From Providencia heimbachae ATCC 35613 (lineage in GTDB: Bacteria; Pseudomonadota; Gammaproteobacteria; Enterobacterales; Enterobacteriaceae), in the NCBI RefSeq assembly GCF_001655055.1, contig NZ_LXEW01000009.1, positions 1 to 64,000 on the forward strand: a stretch of 64,000 bases of DNA, written 5' to 3'. Positions 1 to 8,728 of this stretch are shown here, piece after piece (within the stretch, counting starts at the first letter, position 1; each line of letters opens with the position of its first letter). The position numbers were made by a program, and so were the translations under genes. The notes under the pieces were generated by a model, which was not told the origin of the DNA, did no database searches, and worked only from the letters and a program-made list of their open reading frames with translations.

Positions 1-189
1 ATCTATGTGATATTTAAAAGCTATTCGCTTGGAACTTCACATTACAATAAATAGAATAAATTATTTAATTAAAACATATTATCCACATTGAATGGATAAT
101 TAATATAGTTTATATTTTTTATCCGATTCTTTAGTCAAATGTGCCATCTATAATTATTATCTACTACAAAGTCGTAAAGCGAATGTTGT

Positions 190-223
190 TTCTTACGGTG
201 GAAAAATATTGCCACCGTAAGAA
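190..223. terminator. Perfect 12-bp inverted repeat downstream of ydhP
   Basis: TTCTTACGGTGG (190-201) faces CCACCGTAAGAA (212-223) across a 10-base loop. It lies just past the ydhP stop codon, so it probably ends that transcript. The run of T expected after a classic intrinsic terminator is weak on the minus strand and better on the plus strand (TATTTACTTTTT), so the direction is uncertain. Bases 1-189 are AT-rich and show no gene. Confidence 0.5.
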
Positions 224-240
224 TATTTACTTTTTACCCA

Positions 241-1425
241 TCAACTACAGGCACATGCTATTTCTTGCTCAGCTTTTTGATAAGAATTTCTGCGCATAAT
301 AATCAAAATAACCATCATTCCAAGCACTGCGACCAATGTTCCCATATAGCTAATCATTGAATAACTATAGCCATTCGCCAATACAGCCCCACCGATGGCA
401 GCCCCAATTGCATTGCCCAAATTGAATGCCCCAATATTAACTGATGATGCCAACGCTTGCGCTCCTATAGCTGCATTCATCACTAATATTTGAATTGGAG
501 GAATAATACCAAAGCTAAAGATACTCCAAAAAAGAAGTCCTATACCCGCACCTATCGGATTTACTGCAATAAAAGGAAATACAGCCATACTTAGCGCGAG
601 CAAGATAAATAATGTCAATAACGTGCCGTATAATGATTTGTCTGCAAATAATCCACCAATATAATTACCAATAGTAAAACCGACACCAATAATCACTAAC
701 ATGATGGTGATCATTTGATCTGACGCATTTATAAATTGCATTAGCATTGGTGTAATATAAGTGTACAACGTAAACATTGCACTTGCTCCGAGTACTGTTG
801 CAGACATTCCTAATAGTACTTGCGGTTTACGTAAAATACGTAGTTCACTCCTAACATTGAGTGTTTTTCCTTGTAAATGACTCGGTATAGCTAAAATTAA
901 GCTGATGATGGTTAATAGACCTAAGGCTGAAATAAAATAAAATGCCTGACGCCAGCCCACAACTTGAGTTAATTTTGTCATTAATGGGACGCCGCCAATA
1001 TTAGCGATCGTTAATCCCATAAACATCGCTGCTATCGCACTCGCTTGTTTACCAGCAGGTACAACACTTGCGGCAACGATTGCACCTAAACCAAAAAATG
1101 CCCCGTGATTTAAACTCGTTATAAATCGAGAAAGTGACAATGTCACTAGATCTGGAGACAGTGCAGAAAGCAAATTCCCAACCGTAAATATTGACATCAA
1201 AAAGATTAGAGCAACCTTAGGCCGACGCTTTACAAGTAATAACGTCATAATAGGCGCACCAATCATCACGCCAAGGGCATAAATTACAACAATGGAGCCC
1301 ACTGAAGGAATATCAGCGTGAATATTTTCAGCGATATACGGCAACATCCCCATTGGAGAAAACTCCGTAGCACCAATCGCAAAAGCCCCTACTGATAGCG
1401 CTAAAAGCGCAGTATTAATTTTCAT
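241..1425 (-). CDS. ydhP: MFS efflux transporter, YdhP/AraJ type
   Basis: A 394-residue inner-membrane transporter of the major facilitator superfamily with 12 predicted hydrophobic segments. The N-terminus (MKINTALLALSVGAFAIGAT, then EFSPMGMLPYIAE) and internal motifs such as SLNHGAFFGLGA and SSVNIGAFNLGNA match remembered E. coli YdhP along the whole length. Relatives are proton-driven exporters of sugars or drugs; the substrate here is unknown. It is divergent from a LysR-type regulator whose start is about 120 bases away, the usual arrangement of a regulator with its target exporter. Family assignment is firm, substrate is not. Confidence 0.9.
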   Translation of the reverse strand: MKINTALLALSVGAFAIGATEFSPMGMLPYIAENIHADIPSVGSIVVIYALGVMIGAPIMTLLLVKRRPKVALIFLMSIFTVGNLLSALSPDLVTLSLSRFITSLNHGAFFGLGAIVAASVVPAGKQASAIAAMFMGLTIANIGGVPLMTKLTQVVGWRQAFYFISALGLLTIISLILAIPSHLQGKTLNVRSELRILRKPQVLLGMSATVLGASAMFTLYTYITPMLMQFINASDQMITIMLVIIGVGFTIGNYIGGLFADKSLYGTLLTLFILLALSMAVFPFIAVNPIGAGIGLLFWSIFSFGIIPPIQILVMNAAIGAQALASSVNIGAFNLGNAIGAAIGGAVLANGYSYSMISYMGTLVAVLGMMVILIIMRRNSYQKAEQEIACACS

Positions 1426-1542
1426 TGAAAAACCTTATTAAAAATAAACTCTCTACCCACTTTTATATGGCAAGATTTTTTCATATTGAATCACAATATA
1501 AAAGCCGTTAAGGTGGAAATAACTTTTGTCGGAAATGCAATA

Positions 1543-2442
1543 ATGAAAATTACCTTTGAAGAACTTCAAGCATTTATTAGTGTGATTGATTGTGGGTCAA
1601 TTACTGCCGCAGCAGAACAGCTCGGAATGACCATATCCACCGTAAGTCGTGCTTTACTCCGGTTAGAAGAAAAGTTGGAAACCACGCTTATCTATCGAAC
1701 AACGCGAAAAATAAAGCTGAGTGAAGAAGGCGCTGCATTTTTGCAAAAAGCGCGAGAAATAGTTAATTTAGCACAAGAAGCCGAAGAAATGCTTTCCGCA
1801 CGCCAATCGATACCTTCAGGAAAGTTACGTATTGATGCATCTACGCCCTTTATTACCCATGTCATTGCTCCTTTAATTCCTTCATTTTATGAACGTTATC
1901 CACAAATTGAATTAGAAATAAATAATAATGAAGGTATCGCTAATTTACTTGAAAAAAGAATTGATGTGGCTTTTAGAATTGGTGTTTTAAAAGATTCATC
2001 ACTCAATGCTACATTACTAGGTTATAGTCAAAAAAGGCTCGTTGCTAGCCCTGCTTATTTCGAAAAAAAGGGTATACCAAGAAGTGTTGATGACCTTAGC
2101 AATCATTGCCTACTGGGGTTTACAACCCCAGAGTCGCTAAATACTCTACCAATAAAAGATAACAAGGGTAATTTTTTAAAAATTACGCCAAACATTGCAG
2201 CAACCAGTGGTGAGGTACTTTTTCATCTTGCAATGAATGGAAGTGGTATTTTATGCTCCGCAGATTTTGTAACGATAGATGCATTTGCAAAAGGCCAGCT
2301 GGTGCAAGTACTTAAAGATCAAACAGTCAACATAAAACAACCCATTAATGCAGTGTACTATCGAAATCAATCGGTCTCACCTAGGCTGCGTTGTTTTATT
2401 GATTTCATAAAAAAACACTCATCTAAACTAGATCCTAATTAA
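1543..2442 (+). CDS. LysR-family transcriptional regulator
   Basis: 299 residues beginning MKITFEELQAFISVIDCGS. An N-terminal winged helix-turn-helix (about residues 1-60, with ITAAAEQLGMTISTVSRALL) is followed by a substrate-binding-like effector domain (about 90-295). The frame is open upstream to a TTG at 1486, but the canonical LysR N-terminus begins at the ATG at 1543 with GGAAA about 10 bases upstream, so that start was chosen. Divergent from ydhP and probably its regulator. Its last 8 bases overlap the end of the AraC remnant on the other strand. Confidence 0.85.
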   Translation: MKITFEELQAFISVIDCGSITAAAEQLGMTISTVSRALLRLEEKLETTLIYRTTRKIKLSEEGAAFLQKAREIVNLAQEAEEMLSARQSIPSGKLRIDASTPFITHVIAPLIPSFYERYPQIELEINNNEGIANLLEKRIDVAFRIGVLKDSSLNATLLGYSQKRLVASPAYFEKKGIPRSVDDLSNHCLLGFTTPESLNTLPIKDNKGNFLKITPNIAATSGEVLFHLAMNGSGILCSADFVTIDAFAKGQLVQVLKDQTVNIKQPINAVYYRNQSVSPRLRCFIDFIKKHSSKLDPN

Positions 2443-2809
2443 TTTTAATACGCGAATTATTATGCCTATATTTTTTAAATTCAGATAAAGTCATTCCCGT
2501 TTTCCGTTTAAAATAACAGCATAAATACGAGGTGTCTTCAAAATTGAGTTGTTCTGCAATTTGTTTAATGGACAATTTTCCAACATCATGTAGAGCTTTA
2601 ATCTCTAAGACTACTTGCCTATCAATTAATGCTTTTGGCGGATCATTAAAAAAGTCTTGCGTTATTTTCGATAAATAAAATGGCGTAATCGCTAGCTTTT
2701 GAGCATAAAATTGAACATCTCGGCGAGCCTTACAATATTCAGTAACTAGCGCCCAAAATTTCCAACATAGCTGAGCTTTTCGACTGTTTTCAAGGCAATC
2801 AGCAATCAA
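2435..2809 (-). pseudogene. AraC-family regulator, 3' remnant
   Basis: The reading frame encodes only the C-terminal DNA-binding half of an AraC/XylS regulator: two helix-turn-helix units, including LAITPFYLSKITQDF and KLSIKQIAEQLNFEDTSYLC, then FKRKTGMTLSEFKKYR. Family members are normally near 280-300 residues, whereas 124 are left and no effector domain precedes it. The first roughly 10 codons overlap the antisense of a GNAT remnant, so the gene appears cut by a junction near 2780-2800. The sensing domain is lost. A short functional AraC-like protein is possible but less likely. Confidence 0.7.
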
Positions 2810-2940
2810 AAATTGCCCAAGAAAAGTGTGGGTTTACCTATTGCAAGACTTTAGAACCTAAATTCATTGAGTTAATTGGTGAAACTAAGACTGAAGATAC
2901 CAGCCGGATCACCTATAATGAGTGGTTAGGCTCCTTATAA
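2791..2940 (+). pseudogene. GNAT acetyltransferase, C-terminal remnant
   Basis: This frame, too short and start-less to be a gene, reads QGNQQSKIAQEKCGFTYCKT, then LEPKFIELIGE and ITYNEWLGSL followed by TAA (2938-2940). The pattern N-x-x-S-x-x-x-x-E-K-C-G-F followed by a short strand and a terminal WL motif is that of the last helix and strands of RimJ/RimL-type N-acetyltransferases. The rest of the domain is absent. Together with the truncated AraC gene facing it, this marks an old deletion or rearrangement point. Confidence 0.5.
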
Positions 2941-2990
2941 TAAATTTAAAGCCACTTAAGTGATTCTCTACAATAAAACTGGAATAATTT

Positions 2991-3857
2991 ATGAAAAATA
3001 CCCTCTTGATTACAGGTGCAACAGGTCAAGTTGGCAATTACCTTATTCAAGCATTGCAACGCAAAGGTTACCAAGATGTCGTCTTAGCAGTTAGAGATCC
3101 GGCAAGAATTAAAGCTGCGCCCTATCCAACTGTTTTAATGGATTATGATAAACCAGAAACCATCAAAGCTGCCCTCCAAGGTATTGATTCTGTTTTTATG
3201 ATGACAGGCTATACCATCGACATGCTGTCCCAAAGCAAAATTTTTGTTGATATGGCAAAGTCAGCTGGAGTGAAATACATCGTTCATTTAGGTGCGTGTG
3301 GTGATGATAATGCCCAAGTTGCTCATTGGGCTTGGCACCAACTTATTGAGCGTTATATTGAATGGTCTGGTATTCAATATACTCATTTACGTCCCGAATC
3401 CTACATGCAAAATTTATTAGGTTATCAGGGGGATAATAATCTACAAAAAGGTGTTTTACGGTCATATTTTGGGAATGCAGTGCTTAGTTGGGTTGATTGT
3501 CCGGATGTTGCCGAACTTGCGGCTTACTGTTTACTTTCGCCTGAACAACATGCTGGTAATATATACCGTTTAGGGTATGAAAATAAAAGTTATCCACAAA
3601 TAGCTCAATGTTTAACAGATGAAATTGGTATTCCTTTCCAATATCAAGCTGAAAACCCCGATGAATTTTGGCAACATGCTCTTAAAAATAATTTAGAATT
3701 AGCTTATATGAAGAGCATTTATGACCACTATGTCACCTTTACATCTGGAGAGTTAGACCGCACAGGTATGGTATTCGATAATTACCTTAGAATTACAGGT
3801 AAGTCACCCACAACGTTAAAAGAGTTTATTTTAAAACACCAAAAACACTTCGAGTGA
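2991..3857 (+). CDS. NmrA-like NAD(P)-binding oxidoreductase (atypical SDR)
   Basis: 288 residues. The N-terminal Rossmann motif TGATGQVGNYL (residues 8-18) is the glycine-rich NAD(P)-binding loop of atypical short-chain dehydrogenases. The RPESYMQNLLGY stretch near residue 135 and the absence of a YxxxK catalytic pair place it with NmrA/YtfG-type proteins, which act as quinone reductases or redox sensors. It is cytoplasmic, with no signal or membrane segment. It is monocistronic, downstream of the AraC remnant that may once have controlled it. The substrate is unknown. Confidence 0.75.
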   Translation: MKNTLLITGATGQVGNYLIQALQRKGYQDVVLAVRDPARIKAAPYPTVLMDYDKPETIKAALQGIDSVFMMTGYTIDMLSQSKIFVDMAKSAGVKYIVHLGACGDDNAQVAHWAWHQLIERYIEWSGIQYTHLRPESYMQNLLGYQGDNNLQKGVLRSYFGNAVLSWVDCPDVAELAAYCLLSPEQHAGNIYRLGYENKSYPQIAQCLTDEIGIPFQYQAENPDEFWQHALKNNLELAYMKSIYDHYVTFTSGELDRTGMVFDNYLRITGKSPTTLKEFILKHQKHFE

Positions 3858-3864
3858 TTTTGAG

Positions 3865-3886
3865 CACCGCGCAATTGTGTGCGGTG
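3865..3886 (+). terminator. Hairpin after the NmrA-like gene
   Basis: CACCGC (3865-3870) and GCGGTG (3881-3886) form a GC-rich stem just after the stop codon of the oxidoreductase. The stem extends by two more pairs with one G-T wobble. The following AACTTTAATT is a poor U-tract, so it is a possible rather than certain terminator between two convergent genes. Confidence 0.35.
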
Positions 3887-3908
3887 AACTTTAATTGGTA
3901 AGCTTATT

Positions 3909-4829
3909 TTATGCTTTATTTTTTCTATTGGTTATCAGTATCCCTAAAATTACCATCGCACCGCCAGCAAACACAATTGTATTTATATTTTCATCAAGAA
4001 ACAGTGATCCAATGAGAACTGCAGTTAATGGATTAAGTGCAATAAATGAACCTGCACTCGCCGCACCCAATTGATCTACGCCTTGGTAATACCATACGTA
4101 GGCTATTGCCGATCCTAAAATACCCAAATATGCAAGGCTCAATAAGTCATAAAAGGAGAATAAAGCGAAGTTATCTAACGTTAGCGTTTGTGTAAATAAT
4201 GAGGCAACAACCAACAAAAAAGTACCCAATAAAATAGCATAAGTCACTGTATGTAATGCACCAATTTCACGGATAACACGCTTTCCTGCAACGGTATAAA
4301 TTCCCCAGCTAATCACACAACCTAAAATAGCCAAGTCACCTTTATTTGTTAAAAAACCATCAGCTTCAGCTGCTTTATTTGACAATAAAACAACGGCACC
4401 TATCACGCAAAAAGCAATCCCTACCCCTTTAGTTAATGTGATTTTTTCTCTCCATAATAGGAAAGCAATTAACGCTATCATGGCTGGGTTAATCGCAACT
4501 AATAATGCAGCCCTAGAAGCAGGAATAATTTGCAATCCGTAAAAAAATAAAACTTGATAGATAAATACGCCACTCACACCCAGCACCATAATTTGGAGGA
4601 ATTGATTCAGTGTTACCTTTTTCCATCCCAAACGAGTAACAGTTAACAATAAAACCAATGAAATAGCGGCAAAAATAAAGCGTACCGTTGCTGACAGCAA
4701 AGGGGGAATTTCTGGTTGTAAAATTCTCCCCGCAATAAATGTTCCCCCCCAAATAACGGAAACAAGCACCATTTGAATGAACATAGTATTTATCGTTAAC
4801 CGATGTGTCATTATTTTTACGTTATTCAT
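3909..4829 (-). CDS. DMT-superfamily (EamA) transporter
   Basis: 306 residues with about ten hydrophobic segments arranged as two EamA repeats. Typical pieces are VSVIWGGTFIAGRI near the N-terminus and the conserved ASAGSFIALNPLTAVLIGSLFL in the second repeat. Members export amino acids or other metabolites across the inner membrane; the substrate cannot be read from sequence. It is divergent from a LysR-type regulator gene at 4934 that is now interrupted by a stop codon, so its regulation may have changed. Confidence 0.85.
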   Translation of the reverse strand: MNNVKIMTHRLTINTMFIQMVLVSVIWGGTFIAGRILQPEIPPLLSATVRFIFAAISLVLLLTVTRLGWKKVTLNQFLQIMVLGVSGVFIYQVLFFYGLQIIPASRAALLVAINPAMIALIAFLLWREKITLTKGVGIAFCVIGAVVLLSNKAAEADGFLTNKGDLAILGCVISWGIYTVAGKRVIREIGALHTVTYAILLGTFLLVVASLFTQTLTLDNFALFSFYDLLSLAYLGILGSAIAYVWYYQGVDQLGAASAGSFIALNPLTAVLIGSLFLDENINTIVFAGGAMVILGILITNRKNKA

Positions 4830-4933
4830 TTATGCTCCTATAGCAATCTAATCTGTGAACCTGAATTAACTGGACAGCCGAATAGGAATAAGTTATTACT
4901 TCTCAAAACTCATAAACAAATGAGCAAAAACTC

Positions 4934-5806
4934 ATGACATTAACTCAACTTGAAATATTTACCATTGTTGCGGAATTAAAAAGCTTCACATTAGCTGCGA
5001 TGAAATTAAATATCTCTCAATCCGCAGTATCTCATGCGATAAAATCCCTTGAAAAAGATATCAATGTCACCCTATTTACCCGCGAACAGAACCAAACTAC
5101 ATTGACAGAAATAGGCAATATATTGCTGTTGCGTGCCCATAATATGCTCAGTATTCAAGAAGCGATGAGGCAAGAGGCTCTGGCGGCTAATGGGTTAAAG
5201 AAAGGTATATTGAGAATAGGCTCGTTTGGCCCTGGTTCTTCCTCGCGAATTTTACCCCCTGTACTGGCGCAATTTCGTCAACAATATCCTCTTATTAATA
5301 TTATTGTCGATGAAGGAGATGATTAAAGCGTAATTCATTGGCTTCAAGAAAAGCGTATTGATATTGGCTTTGTCATATTACCTGATGAAAGATTTGATAC
5401 TTATAAGGTAAAAGAAGACCAAATGGTCGCAATATTACCTGTTGGTCACCCATTAGCAAACAATGATGCAGTTTCATTGAAAGAGCTTTGTGAATACCCT
5501 TTCAATTTAACTCAAGCCGGTTCAGGAAAAACGGTTATGGACTTATTTCATGCACAAAAACTGACACCAAAAATTCAATTTAAAACGCGACAATTACTGA
5601 GTACATTTGCATTAGTCTCTCGAGGAGAAGCAGTTTCCATCGTTGCTCAATTAGCTATTCCTGATAATTCGGATAATATTGTGGCCAAACCACTAAAGCC
5701 AGCCATAAAAAGAACCATCGCTTTTGCGGTAAATAACGAGCGTGACGCTTCACCCGCAACAAAAGCATTTATCAAAATAGCGAAAACCATCTACAAAACA
5801 TGCTAG
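4934..5806 (+). pseudogene. LysR-family regulator interrupted by one in-frame stop
   Basis: Two open segments, 4934-5326 and 5423-5806, lie in the same frame. Between them the frame still codes for typical LysR effector-domain sequence: GDD, stop TAA (5324-5326), then SVIHWLQEKRIDIGFVILPD. Restoring a single codon (for example CAA to TAA, a C-to-T change) gives a full-length regulator of about 290 residues with an intact N-terminal helix-turn-helix. A CTCAT-N6-ATGAG inverted repeat (4909-4924) just before the start may be its binding site in the promoter shared with the divergent EamA transporter. No other lesion is visible, so the inactivation is recent or is a sequencing error. Confidence 0.85.
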
Positions 5807-5810
5807 CGCT

Positions 5811-6158
5811 TTAGTTTACTAACCGATAGTGGATTACATATAAGTATTGCTCTGTCGGGTAAATCTCACGAATCAATTTTTTCAACGTATCGAGACTCAT
5901 CGCTTCCTGCTTTGCATGGAAATCAGAGATATCATCATATGAAATTGGCTCGACTGACAATATTTCGATATCCGTATAATATTCCCCTGTTTCAAGTGCA
6001 TACACTTTAACTATTGAGCTGGGTACATAATGGCTCTCGCTTTTATCACGAATGGTAATAATTTTTTCACCCGAAACAACTAAGGGTAATAGGCGTTCAA
6101 AAAAAGTTATTGTATCAGGAACTCTGTTCACTTTATTTTCCCTAATATTGAGACTCAT
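5811..6158 (-). CDS. yqfB: ASCH-domain N(4)-acetylcytidine amidohydrolase
   Basis: 115 residues of the ASCH fold, matching E. coli YqfB in motifs such as DTITFFERLLPLVVSGEK, TITIRDKSESHYVPSS, and a C-terminal IREIYPTEQYLYVIHYR. YqfB hydrolyses N4-acetylcytidine and related amides to cytidine in the cytoplasm, a salvage step for modified nucleosides. The enzyme is slightly longer than the 103-residue E. coli protein because of an N-terminal extension. Convergent with the broken LysR gene, with 4 bases between stops. Confidence 0.85.
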   Translation of the reverse strand: MSLNIRENKVNRVPDTITFFERLLPLVVSGEKIITIRDKSESHYVPSSIVKVYALETGEYYTDIEILSVEPISYDDISDFHAKQEAMSLDTLKKLIREIYPTEQYLYVIHYRLVN

Positions 6159-6340
6159 TATCAGATTGTAACCACTATTGTTTCTTTAATTAATCTAAAA
6201 TGCAACAAAATAGCCTTATGAGAAAACAGCGGATCACACCGCTAGCAAGCCTCCTATCCATAATGGGTAATATAAATGCGTTATAGTTTGTTATAACTAT
6301 GACAAGAAAGTGATTATTGATAAGATATGACTAAATTATT

Positions 6341-7144
6341 ATGTATCCAGCATGTGATAAAATGAACAATAATGAAGCATTATTTTATGAACAAGAAAAA
6401 TATTTTTGGTCAGCAATTTGCTGTAATACGGTAAATATTGATGACCAGACAATTGCCTATTTTACCAAGTTAATGACCCCTGAATTTAACTTTATCTACC
6501 TACATCAAGGGGCATCTGTTGATAGTTTTAAATCCGCAGAAAGTTTATTTAAAGAACAAAGAAAATCCTATATCCTTGTTGTTCATAATGCTGAACTTGA
6601 AAAGTTTCAACCCTACATTAGTCAAAGAAATCTGATTAACGATGGTGAATCAACCGCTATGGTTTTAAATCATGCAGATTTGATTAAACAGACTAAATAC
6701 AGCGTTCCAGAGAACTACCACATTCAGCAATGCAATAAACAACTAATATCTTGGGCACAACCTTTAATCACGGCGTTTCCTTCTGCAAAAGAAGATGGTG
6801 AAATAGATGATGATACGGTTATTAATGAGTATATTCGTTATCACCAACGCGCCTTAGATAAAAATATTAATATGATGCATTTTGTCTTATTTCATGAACA
6901 GAATGCAGTGTCTGCCTTAACATTAACCATAAATGGTCAGGTAGCTCGCCTTGATGATATCGGTACTGATGTTCGATATCAGAAAAAAGGATTAGCAACA
7001 ATATTGATTAAATTCGCATTACAATTTTGCCAGCAACACGGTATTGAACAATGTGTATTGGAAGCATCCAGTGATGGTTTATCCATATATCGCAAGTTAG
7101 GTTTTCAGCCTATCTTTAACTACACCAGTTTTATCGCTGAATAA
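6341..7144 (+). CDS. GNAT-family N-acetyltransferase (two-domain), paralogue of the gene at 12054
   Basis: 267 residues. The C-terminal third (about 150-265) is a GNAT domain with the acetyl-CoA loop as VRYQKKGLATILIKFAL and a final YRKLGFQPIF. The N-terminal part (about 1-140) has no motif I can name but is clearly similar to the protein encoded at 12054-12827, which shares FNFIYL, a central VINEY-RYH segment and ARxDDIGT. The start could be ATG 6341 or ATG 6362; neither has a good Shine-Dalgarno sequence. The acceptor substrate is unknown. Confidence 0.75.
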   Translation: MYPACDKMNNNEALFYEQEKYFWSAICCNTVNIDDQTIAYFTKLMTPEFNFIYLHQGASVDSFKSAESLFKEQRKSYILVVHNAELEKFQPYISQRNLINDGESTAMVLNHADLIKQTKYSVPENYHIQQCNKQLISWAQPLITAFPSAKEDGEIDDDTVINEYIRYHQRALDKNINMMHFVLFHEQNAVSALTLTINGQVARLDDIGTDVRYQKKGLATILIKFALQFCQQHGIEQCVLEASSDGLSIYRKLGFQPIFNYTSFIAE

Positions 7145-7167
7145 AACTTAAAATATTGCCAAAATAT

Positions 7168-7768
7168 TTAACCCAATATAAAGGGGTTTAATATTATCAA
7201 CAGCAATAGTATTCCTCCTCCAAGATTAATGTATTTTCTCATCATCGTTACTTGTACCGATGATGAGAAAGAAACCAGCATCCCGCAAGAAAGAACTAAC
7301 CTGAGTGCCATTATAACCGTATGAATAATTGATAGAAAAAGGAAATCTAGCAATGTCGGATTATCACCAACAAAGCTTGAAATAACCACAAGATATAAAA
7401 TAATAGTTTTTAGATTCAATAAGTTAGCATGAAAACATCTTTGATTGTTACTTTTTTTATCTTATTTTGATGTTGATTTTCACTCGCCCTAATACCTGAA
7501 GTAATTAATGAAAAGGAAAGATAAAGTAAATAAATAGCCCCTAAAATACCAATTAGGCTCATCATTACCCATTCAGAAGAAGCTAATATCTTTGTAAGAC
7601 TTACTCCAACTAATAGCCCATGAGTGATAATACCTAAACCAGTCCCAACGATAGGAACAATTAACCCTTTCATTACGTTATTTAGAGTACTATTCAATGC
7701 AATAGCAAAGCTTGCACCCGGTGAAATAATGATGGGAAATAATGTGATTATGAAGCCTAAATATCCAT
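7168..7768 (-). pseudogene. LysE/RhtB-type amino-acid exporter, frameshifted
   Basis: Read on the minus strand from the ATG at 7768, the code shows the LysE N-terminus FPIIISPGASFAIAL and then the segment 7697-7416, which ends at a premature stop after DVFMLTY. The expected continuation (LNLKTIILYLVVISSFVGD, normally NPK at this point) lies in another frame at 7419-7168, so a one-base deletion is indicated near 7418. A second shift is needed near the start, because ATG GAT ATT runs into TAG. With two lesions the roughly 200-residue exporter is non-functional. Confidence 0.8.
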
Positions 7769-7865
7769 AAATTATCTTTTATTGGCTGATCTCAATTTTG
7801 ATTATCATTCACAATCATAGCATTCTGTGATTTTTCTTTGCTATCTTCAAAAAAATAATAATGCG

Positions 7866-8639
7866 TTAATCTGTGAGTAATATACGAACAGAACTACCAT
7901 CAAATAAAGTGGTTACATCCACAGGGGTACGCTTATCCATTACTAAAACCGAAAGTTGATCACAATCCGCAATTGCATATCGCGCCACACCCGGTAATTT
8001 ATCCATCGTGACTCCCATAATAATTTGGTTACTTTGTTCAATTAATACTTTTTTAAACTCAGCCTCTTCATAATCAAATATCGTAATTCCTATTTGGGGA
8101 TCTAACGCGCAACCCCCAAGAAAGCATTGATCAAAATGAATTGAGTTAATTTGTCGAAGCGCAGCACTATCCACACTCGCACCAATTTGCGAATTCAATT
8201 TTCCACCAATTAGAATCACCTCACACTGAGGTTTTTTCATTAATTCAAGGGCAATTGAAGGTGAATTAGTCACTGCAGTAATAACGAAATCATTCGGTAA
8301 ATACCGTGCTATTTCTAAATTTGTTGATCCTGAATCAATAAAAACACACCCATTTTCTTTGATAAGAGTCACACATTTCTGCGCGATATTGATTTTCTCT
8401 GCTTGATTTTGCCCAGTTCTTTGCTCGAACGAGCCTGATTCTTCGAGTATATTGACTGCGCCTCCATGTACACGGCGACAAACGCCTTCCTGCACTAACT
8501 CATTTAAATCCCGACGAATTGTATGCTCTGACACCGCCATTTCTCGGGCTAATGCCGTGCAAATCACACGGCCTTCATCTTTTAGTCGCTGGCGAATTTT
8601 ATTTTGTCTTTGATCTGGGAAAGCGGCATAATCGAGCAT
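7866..8639 (-). CDS. DeoR/GlpR-family transcriptional regulator
   Basis: 257 residues. The N-terminal DeoR helix-turn-helix reads VICTALAREMAVSEHTIRRD (about residues 25-44), followed by GVCRRVHGGAV. The DeoRC sugar-phosphate sensing domain contains FIDSGSTNLEIARYLP and ITAVTNSP. ATG 8639 has AGGAG six bases upstream. Regulators of this family usually repress sugar or polyol catabolic genes until a phosphorylated intermediate binds. It is divergent from the phosphatase-MFS pair starting at 8729 and is the obvious candidate regulator for them. Confidence 0.85.
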   Translation of the reverse strand: MLDYAAFPDQRQNKIRQRLKDEGRVICTALAREMAVSEHTIRRDLNELVQEGVCRRVHGGAVNILEESGSFEQRTGQNQAEKINIAQKCVTLIKENGCVFIDSGSTNLEIARYLPNDFVITAVTNSPSIALELMKKPQCEVILIGGKLNSQIGASVDSAALRQINSIHFDQCFLGGCALDPQIGITIFDYEEAEFKKVLIEQSNQIIMGVTMDKLPGVARYAIADCDQLSVLVMDKRTPVDVTTLFDGSSVRILLTD

Positions 8640-8728
8640 ATATTACTCCTGTTAGCGATTTAAAGTATCATAATCGAGCACGTCTAGATGTCAAATTATA
8701 TGTATAAAAACGGATAAAGGACTGAAAA

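Noticed and set aside
5324-5326. Programmed readthrough or selenocysteine at the in-frame stop of the LysR gene
   Set aside because: The codon is TAA, not TGA, the protein family has no known readthrough, and the normal residue at this position is an ordinary one. A nonsense mutation is simpler.
7410-7425. Programmed ribosomal frameshifting in the LysE-type gene
   Set aside because: There is no slippery heptamer with a downstream structure, and a second frameshift near the start also breaks the gene.
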